This document shows, piece by piece, positions 14,792 to 19,478 of a DNA stretch of 19,478 nt. This DNA is from Clostridium sp. UBA4746 (lineage in GTDB: Bacteria; Bacillota; Clostridia; Clostridiales; Clostridiaceae), in the NCBI GenBank assembly GCA_002403785.1, contig DHIM01000029.1:405-19882 (forward strand). Direction: 5' to 3'. Made by a program: the position numbers and the translations under genes. Position 1 is the first letter of the stretch. Every line of letters starts with the position of its first letter. The notes under the pieces are model-generated. The model worked only from the letters and a program-made list of their open reading frames with translations. It had not been told where the DNA came from and did not search any database.

Positions 14792-16480
14792 ATGCTCCTA
14801 CAATTAAATATTATGAATTTTGCCTTAATTGAAAAATTAAATATTAATTTTGAGCAAGGATTTAATGTTCTTTCTGGTGAAACAGGAGCAGGAAAGTCAA
14901 TTTTAATCGATGCAATAAATTATGTATTAGGAGGAAAATTCAATAAGAACTTAATTAGGACAGGTGAAGACAAAACTTATGTTGAGGCCATATTTACCAT
15001 TGATACTAAAAAAAATAAAAAAAATTTAAATGAAATGGATATTGATTATGAAGATACGGTAATTATAAGTCGAGAAACCTTTCAATCTGGGAAAAGTGTT
15101 GCTAAAGTTAATGGTAAGTCATTATTACTTTCAAAGATTAAACATATTAGTAAAAACTTATTAGATATTCATGGGCAACATGATAATCATAATTTGTTAG
15201 ATAAAGTTAATCATATATTTTATGTTGATTCATTTGGTACCGATAGAATTCAAAAGGTTCTTGTGGGATATAATAAGAAGTATACAAAGATGATTAGCAT
15301 TAAAAATAGGATTATTAAACTAGAAGGTAATGAAGGTGAGAGAGAAAAAAGAATTGATTTTTTGAATTACCAGTTAGAAGAAATTAAAATTGCTAATCTT
15401 AAAATAGGTGAAGACGAAGAACTTTTAGAAAAATATGCAATAGTCAGTAATGCCGAGAATTTAGAAAAGCATTTATCAAAAAGTTATCAATTATTGTACA
15501 CTAGTGATGAAGAAAATGCTTCAGTTTTTTACAATTTAGCTATGGCAATTAAAGAACTCAGAGGTATAGAAAAGCACATGGAAAAAATAAAGGTAATTAC
15601 AGATTCATTAGAAGAAAGTTATTTTAATATTGAGGAAAACATTACACAGCTTAGAGACTTAAAAGAGACAATTTATTATGACGAAAAAGAACTGGAACAT
15701 ATGAATAGTAGAATAAGTCAAATTAACAATTGTAAGAAAAAATATGCTCCAACCATTGAAGAAATATATGAATATAAAGATAAAATTCAAACTGAATATG
15801 AAGAATTAATTAATAGTACTGAAATAATTGCTGATCTTAAAAGAGAAAAGGTAGATATTGAGCGTGAAATGAAAATTATAGCAGATGAAATTCACGAGAT
15901 TAGATGTCATACAGCAAAAAAACTACAAGCTAAAATAAAAGAGGAACTAAATTACATCGGACTTGAAAAAAGTAAGTTCTACATAGAAGTGAAACTTGAA
16001 AATCAATTTTTCGAAAATGGATGTGATAAAGTTCAATTTTGTATTTCTACAAACCCAGGGGAACCATTAAACCCATTAGAAGACATTGTGTCAGGTGGAG
16101 AACTATCACGTATAATGCTTGCGCTTAAGACTGTATTTGTTGATAAGGATGAAATACCTACTGTTATATTTGATGAAATAGACACGGGTATTAGTGGCAG
16201 AATTGCACAATGTGTTGCAGAAAAAATGTATTTAATATCTTTAAATCATCAAATTTTCTGCGTAACACATTTACCACAAATAGCTAGTATGGCGGATATT
16301 AATTATTTGATATCTAAAAATGTTATAAACGATAAAACATATACAAATATTATAAAAATGAATGAAGAAGAAAAACAACATGAAATAGCTAGAATGATAG
16401 GTGGAGCGCAAGTTACTAAATTAACTTTGGAAAATTCTAAAGAAATGATAAATATGGCAAACAAACAAAAGAAAAGTTAG
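14792..16480 (+). CDS. recN: DNA repair protein RecN
   Basis: SMC-like ATPase that acts early in double-strand break repair by gathering DNA ends. The 562 residues show the Walker A GETGAGKS (29-36), a long charged helical region (about 150-360) that forms a short antiparallel coiled coil, the ABC signature VSGGELSR (433-440), and Walker B VIFDEID (458-464). A helix with FCVTHLPQIASMAD follows. ATG follows TAGGAGGAG. It is the last gene before a strong terminator. No LexA-type box is evident because it is internal to the transcript starting at dxs. Confidence 0.97.
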   Translation: MLLQLNIMNFALIEKLNINFEQGFNVLSGETGAGKSILIDAINYVLGGKFNKNLIRTGEDKTYVEAIFTIDTKKNKKNLNEMDIDYEDTVIISRETFQSGKSVAKVNGKSLLLSKIKHISKNLLDIHGQHDNHNLLDKVNHIFYVDSFGTDRIQKVLVGYNKKYTKMISIKNRIIKLEGNEGEREKRIDFLNYQLEEIKIANLKIGEDEELLEKYAIVSNAENLEKHLSKSYQLLYTSDEENASVFYNLAMAIKELRGIEKHMEKIKVITDSLEESYFNIEENITQLRDLKETIYYDEKELEHMNSRISQINNCKKKYAPTIEEIYEYKDKIQTEYEELINSTEIIADLKREKVDIEREMKIIADEIHEIRCHTAKKLQAKIKEELNYIGLEKSKFYIEVKLENQFFENGCDKVQFCISTNPGEPLNPLEDIVSGGELSRIMLALKTVFVDKDEIPTVIFDEIDTGISGRIAQCVAEKMYLISLNHQIFCVTHLPQIASMADINYLISKNVINDKTYTNIIKMNEEEKQHEIARMIGGAQVTKLTLENSKEMINMANKQKKS

Positions 16481-16530
16481 TTTTCGCTTTTTTAGGTTAC
16501 TATAGTAATAAAAATATGTTTTATAGGGAA

Positions 16531-16579
16531 AAATAAAGTCATCATTGATAGATGTTATCAATGATGACTTTATTTTTTT
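16531..16579 (+). terminator. Strong intrinsic terminator after recN
   Basis: Bases 16531-16550 pair perfectly with 16556-16575 (20 bp, loop GATGT), with core GTCATCATTGATA in the left arm. The right arm runs into a T-run to 16579. It begins 50 bases after the recN stop and ends the dxs-recN transcript. Confidence 0.93.
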
Positions 16580-16849
16580 GCTTTTTATTATAAAAATATG
16601 CTTTTATAATTAAAAAATATTATAAAAGTTTAAGTTAAAGTAAAATCAATATCAAGTATAAATAATTTAAGGTTGTCAGATTTATAAAAAGAGTGAAAAT
16701 AATTGAAATATTGAAGAATATTTTTAATTAATCATAAATTAGTTTTGAATCTATATCTTTTACTATTTTTGAATTATTGTTATAGCATAATATGGAGAAT
16801 TCCAGGGTAACGTATACTCATAACTATATGAGAAAAGGAGGTAAAGCTT
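16580..16849 (+). other. AT-rich spacer upstream of spoIVB
   Basis: The recN-spoIVB gap is 369 bases in all. After the recN terminator it holds no gene I can support. Visible items: an AAATATT / AATATTT hairpin with loop GAAG (16707-16724), a CATAATA at 16786-16792 that matches a sigma-F/G -10 but has no partner -35 at 17-18 bases, and a 6-bp hairpin CTCATA / TATGAG with loop ACTA (16817-16832) just before the spoIVB SD. A forespore promoter is expected here from B. subtilis biology, but I cannot assign one. Confidence 0.5.
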
Positions 16850-18073
16850 GTGAAGAAAAAATTAAATATAATATGTTGGATTATGACACCTCTAGTAATA
16901 ATTGCTTTAAGTGCCTATTTTAAAGTAGAGAATAAAGTCGTTGGCATATTTAATAGACCGGCGCAAAGCCTATATTCTAGTAATTTTATAAATAAAAAAG
17001 AAGATAAAGGTAATATTCTTAACAAATCATATTTAATTAAAAAAAATAAAAATACAAAAGTGAATTTAAAAGGATTAATAGCAATTCAATCAACTTTGGC
17101 AAACAATAATACAAATATAATGGTTTATCCAGGAGGGCAACCGATTGGAGTTAAACTCAATACTAAAGGTGTTTTAGTAGTAGCTTTATCTGATATTGAA
17201 GGTATTAATGGTAAAACACCAAGCCCTGCTGCTAATGCAGGTGTACAAATAGGAGATAGTATATTAAAAATAAACGATGTAGAAATAAATCATGCAGAAG
17301 ATGTAACAAGAGCAATAAGTAGAAAAAAAAGTTCAGAACTTATTCTCAAAATACAACGTAAAAATAATCAGAAGCTTATAGAAGTTAAGGTTAAAGCGAC
17401 TATTGATTCTGCAGATGGAAAATCTAAAATTGGCTTATGGGTACGTGATTCAACTGCAGGTGTGGGAACATTAACTTTATATGATAACAAAACTAAAAAA
17501 TTTGCTGCTCTAGGGCATCCTATTACAGATGCGGACACTGGAACAACTCTCAATGTTAATAATGGTGTAATTATATCATCTAATATTATATCTATAAAAA
17601 AAGGAACAAGAGGAAGTCCAGGGGAATTAAGAGGTCTTTTTGTAGATGAAAATAAAATAAAAGGTCAAATAATTAAAAACACGGAATGTGGTATATTTGG
17701 AGATGGAACTCAAAGTCTTATAAATAGTAAATTTAATAAGCCTATGCAAATAGGTCTAAGAAATGAAATTAAAGAGGGAAAAGCTCAAATTTTAACCACT
17801 ATAAATGGCAGTCAACCAGAATTATTTCAGGTAGAAATTCAAAAATTATTACCTCAAAACACATCTGGATCAAAAAGTATGGTAATTAAAATTACAGATT
17901 CGAGGCTTTTGGAGAAAACTGGTGGCATTGTGCAAGGGATGAGTGGCAGTCCAATAATTCAAAATAATAAAATTATTGGAGCAGTAACTCATGTTTTAAT
18001 TAATAAACCGGATGTGGGATATGGAATATATATAGAATGGATGTTAAAAGATGCAGGTATTTTATCAAAATAA
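16850..18073 (+). CDS. spoIVB: SpoIVB serine peptidase
   Basis: SpoIVB is made in the forespore and secreted into the space between membranes; in B. subtilis it cleaves SpoIVFA to trigger pro-sigma-K processing. The 407 residues have an N-terminal membrane segment (about 6-24) and a PDZ domain (about 100-185, with GVLVVALSDIEG and AGVQIGDSILKINDVEI). The S55 peptidase domain has the likely triad His223 (ALGHPITD), Asp350 (KITDSRLL) and Ser365 (VQGMSGSPII). These correspond to B. subtilis His236, Asp363 and Ser378. The start is GTG at 16850 after AAAAGGAGGT (16833-16842). It lies between recN and spo0A, the conserved order. Confidence 0.96.
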   Translation: MKKKLNIICWIMTPLVIIALSAYFKVENKVVGIFNRPAQSLYSSNFINKKEDKGNILNKSYLIKKNKNTKVNLKGLIAIQSTLANNNTNIMVYPGGQPIGVKLNTKGVLVVALSDIEGINGKTPSPAANAGVQIGDSILKINDVEINHAEDVTRAISRKKSSELILKIQRKNNQKLIEVKVKATIDSADGKSKIGLWVRDSTAGVGTLTLYDNKTKKFAALGHPITDADTGTTLNVNNGVIISSNIISIKKGTRGSPGELRGLFVDENKIKGQIIKNTECGIFGDGTQSLINSKFNKPMQIGLRNEIKEGKAQILTTINGSQPELFQVEIQKLLPQNTSGSKSMVIKITDSRLLEKTGGIVQGMSGSPIIQNNKIIGAVTHVLINKPDVGYGIYIEWMLKDAGILSK

Positions 18074-18117
18074 CTAGCGTTTTTCAAAAAAAAGAGTTAA
18101 AATAGATATTAAGTGAT

Positions 18118-18145
18118 AAGGATAGCATATGCTATCCTTTATTTT
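18118..18145 (+). terminator. Probable terminator after spoIVB
   Basis: A perfect 22-base palindrome at 18118-18139 (left half AAGGATAGCAT) is followed by TATTTTAT. As RNA it makes a stem of about 9 bp with a tight loop and a broken U-tract. It lies 44 bases after the spoIVB stop and separates it from spo0A. Confidence 0.65.
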
Positions 18146-18151
18146 ATAAAA

Positions 18152-18181
18152 AATGATAAATAATGATAAATAATTATTTAT
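18152..18181 (+). repeat. AT-rich direct repeat plus palindrome upstream of spo0A
   Basis: AATGATAAAT occurs twice in tandem (18152-18161, 18162-18171), followed by AATTATTTAT (18172-18181). The last copies form a perfect 16-base palindrome ATAAATAATTATTTAT (18166-18181). It ends 21 bases before the sigma-H -35 and could be an A/T-rich activator or UP-like site, or simply chance. Confidence 0.6.
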
Positions 18182-18202
18182 TTGTAAATTTTTTTAAGAT
18201 AA

Positions 18203-18231
18203 GAAGGAATTGTAGTTCTTTTGTCGAATTA
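18203..18231 (+). promoter_or_regulatory. Sigma-H promoter of spo0A
   Basis: The -35 GAAGGAATT (18203-18211) fits RnAGGAwWW at every position. After 11 bases, GTCGAATTA (18223-18231) fits RnnGAATww at every position. Transcription would start near 18238, leaving about 40 bases before the spo0A ATG. In B. subtilis the sporulation promoter of spo0A is a sigma-H promoter and clostridia conserve one, so the match is expected as well as seen. Confidence 0.85.
18222..18228 (+). promoter_or_regulatory. 0A box (Spo0A binding site) overlapping the sigma-H -10
   Basis: TGTCGAA, a perfect core of the Spo0A recognition sequence (TGNCGAA), is flanked by TTT and TTAA. It shares CGAA with the -10 of the sigma-H promoter. 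It implies autoregulation of spo0A; by position, bound Spo0A-P would block sigma-H polymerase. Only one clear box is seen in the upstream region. Confidence 0.75.
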
Positions 18232-18277
18232 ATATTTGTTAAGATATGGGAATTTATTTATAAAGGAGAGTTAATAT

Positions 18278-19096
18278 ATGGAAGAAGCTAGAATTAGTGT
18301 ACTCATTGCAGATGATAATAAGGAATTTTGCAATATTTTAAATGATTATTTGTTAAGTCAAAGAGATATTATGGTTACAGGCATTGCAAAAGATGGAATA
18401 GAGGCTCTTAAGTTAATAAAGGAGAGAAAACCTGATTTAGTAGTATTAGATATAATAATGCCACATTTAGATGGTCTTGGAGTATTAGAAAGATTGGGCA
18501 GTATGGATCTTGATCCAATACCAAAAATCATAGTATTATCTGCAGTAGGCCAAGATAAAATTACACAAAGGGCTATTGCTTTGGGAGCAGATTATTATGT
18601 AGTAAAACCTTTTGATATGGAGGTTTTTACAAAAAGAATAAGACAGATGTTTAACAACACAATTTCTAGTGATAGTAGTAAAAAATCTATTTCTTTTATT
18701 GATACAACTGAACCTAGAAAAAGTAATCGTAATGAACCAATGGACTTGGAGGCTGAAATTACAAATATAATTCATGAAATTGGAGTTCCAGCTCATATAA
18801 AGGGTTACATGTATCTTAGAGAGGCAATTACTATGGTAGTAAACGATATTGAACTCTTATCTGCAGTAACAAAGGAATTGTATCCGTCCATTGCTAAAAA
18901 ATTCAATACTACAGCTAGTAGGGTAGAAAGAGCAATCAGACATGCTATAGAAGTAGCATGGGGACGTGGTCAAGTTGAAACTATAAACAAAATCTTTGGT
19001 TATACAATACATAATGCTAAAGGTAAACCCACTAACAGTGAGTTTATAGCAATGGTAGCCGATAAGTTAAGATTGCAAAATAGAGCAGCTAACTAG
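18278..19096 (+). CDS. spo0A: Sporulation master response regulator Spo0A
   Basis: Spo0A is the DNA-binding response regulator that starts sporulation and, in solvent-forming clostridia, also solvent production. The 272 residues have an N-terminal receiver (5-125) with acidic Asp12-Asp13, phospho-acceptor Asp58 in DLVVLDIIMPHLDG, Ser88 and Lys110 (YYVVKPFD), a variable linker (126-155), and the Spo0A C-terminal domain from about 160. That domain carries HEIGVPAHIKGYMYLREAI, the recognition region KKFNTTASRVERAIRHAIEVAW, and a final FIAMVADKLRLQ. The SD is AAAGGAGAG at 18262-18270. No terminator is evident after its stop. Confidence 0.98.
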   Translation: MEEARISVLIADDNKEFCNILNDYLLSQRDIMVTGIAKDGIEALKLIKERKPDLVVLDIIMPHLDGLGVLERLGSMDLDPIPKIIVLSAVGQDKITQRAIALGADYYVVKPFDMEVFTKRIRQMFNNTISSDSSKKSISFIDTTEPRKSNRNEPMDLEAEITNIIHEIGVPAHIKGYMYLREAITMVVNDIELLSAVTKELYPSIAKKFNTTASRVERAIRHAIEVAWGRGQVETINKIFGYTIHNAKGKPTNSEFIAMVADKLRLQNRAAN

Positions 19097-19138
19097 GCGA
19101 TACCAACGGTTTGAGGTGCATATGTATCATGCGATAAA

Positions 19139-19167
19139 TTGAATAAATATCTTTTCAGACCTATAAA
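19139..19167 (+). promoter_or_regulatory. Sigma-A type promoter of the broken recombinase gene
   Basis: TTGAAT (19139-19144), 17-base spacer, TATAAA (19162-19167): four of six and five of six matches. About 60 bases of leader follow before the ATG at 19235. The signals survive although the gene downstream is interrupted. Confidence 0.45.
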
Positions 19168-19234
19168 TATATTAATTGTAATGCTACTAATCCTTCTTAT
19201 TTGTTGAGTAAACATTTAAGGAGGATTTTTAATT

Positions 19235-19478
19235 ATGTTTGAGATTGATTATCAAATTAATGACTTTATGTCAAACTGTCAAATGAAAAATTTGACACAA
19301 AAAACTATGGCAACCTATTAGGCGACTTTAAAACTTTTTGCAAGATACCTACAGGATAATTATATAATAACTGATGGTAAACTAGTTAAAGACGAAATGG
19401 TTAAGAAATATGTTCTATTTATTCTAGAGAGAGGAAAATATGCTGTTTGTGCTAATTGTTGATTTACACTTTATCTTA
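19235..19478 (+). pseudogene. Tyrosine recombinase (phage integrase family), N-terminal part, interrupted
   Basis: The strong SD AAGGAGG (19218-19224) and ATG at 19235 begin a frame that reads like the N-terminal SAM-like core-binding domain of XerC/D-type recombinases. It reads MFEIDYQINDFMSNCQMKNL, then TQKTMATY, a stop, then ATLKLFARYLQDNYIITDGK and MVKKYVLFILERGKY. The first stop is TAG at 19319-19321, where relatives usually have Glu or another polar residue (a GAG-to-TAG change would fit). The second is TGA at 19460-19462. The window ends before the catalytic domain, so the Arg/His/Tyr residues cannot be checked. The family call rests on the domain pattern; a decayed mobile-element integrase is the simplest reading. 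Confidence 0.7.

Noticed and set aside
16786..16792. CATAATA as the -10 of a sigma-F/G promoter for spoIVB
   Set aside because: No TGAATA-like -35 lies 17-18 bases upstream. TGAATT at 16770-16775 is only 10 bases away and TGAATC at 16746-16751 is 34 bases away.
18236..18264. TTGTTA-N17-TATAAA as a sigma-A promoter for spo0A
   Set aside because: It overlaps the ribosome binding site; the transcript would start after the SD and could not be translated normally.
1..19478. CRISPR arrays, tRNA or rRNA genes, intact insertion sequences, defence or biosynthetic clusters
   Set aside because: None seen: no spaced repeat array, no tRNA- or rRNA-like sequence, no transposase frame. Apart from the recombinase remnant at the right edge, all genes belong to a conserved chromosomal block.

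Overview
The window is AT-rich chromosomal DNA from an endospore-forming Firmicute, most likely a Clostridium sensu stricto. Three things point there: the clustered spoIIIA, spoIVB and spo0A sporulation genes, the AT-rich codon use, and the gene order. That order matches the conserved efp / spoIIIA / nusB-folD-xseAB-ispA-dxs / argR-recN / spoIVB-spo0A block, with nadK between tlyA and argR as is usual in clostridia. I cannot name the species from sequence alone. Every complete gene is on the + strand.

Layout. 1-33: last codons of an unidentified upstream gene. 183-740: efp, with its own -10 box and a strong terminator. 907-6165: the eight-gene spoIIIA operon (AA to AH), preceded by a good sigma-E promoter; it builds the forespore-mother cell channel. 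6247-6636: an Asp23/YqhY gene with its own sigma-A promoter and terminator. 6733-10548: nusB, then folD-xseA-xseB-ispA. A 244-bp gap separates nusB from folD and holds a strongly structured 135-nt element of unknown function. 10706-16480: dxs-tlyA-nadK-argR-recN, with an extended -10 promoter before dxs and a 20-bp-stem terminator after recN. 16850-18073: spoIVB. 18278-19096: spo0A, preceded by a textbook sigma-H promoter whose -10 overlaps a perfect 0A box. 19235-19478: the start of a tyrosine recombinase gene broken by two in-frame stops.

The genes fall into two groups. One is a sporulation set: Spo0A starts sporulation, SpoIIIA proteins build the engulfed-forespore channel under sigma-E, and SpoIVB signals from forespore to mother cell for sigma-K activation. 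The other is housekeeping: translation (efp), rRNA transcription and modification (nusB, tlyA), one-carbon metabolism (folD), isoprenoids (ispA, dxs), NADP supply (nadK), arginine control (argR), and DNA repair or processing (xseAB, recN).

Most of the window is an ordinary conserved block and I see no obviously new multi-gene system. The points most worth a second look are the structured nusB-folD element, the loss of the catalytic lysine in FolD, the overlap of the 0A box with the sigma-H -10 at spo0A, and a perfect hairpin between spoIIIAC and spoIIIAD that has no terminator U-tract. Several starts were moved inward from the longest open frame because the Shine-Dalgarno sequence (SD) decides for the internal codon; these are efp, spoIIIAA, spoIIIAB, spoIIIAF, xseA, ispA and argR. 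In spoIIIAE two starts are equally supported.
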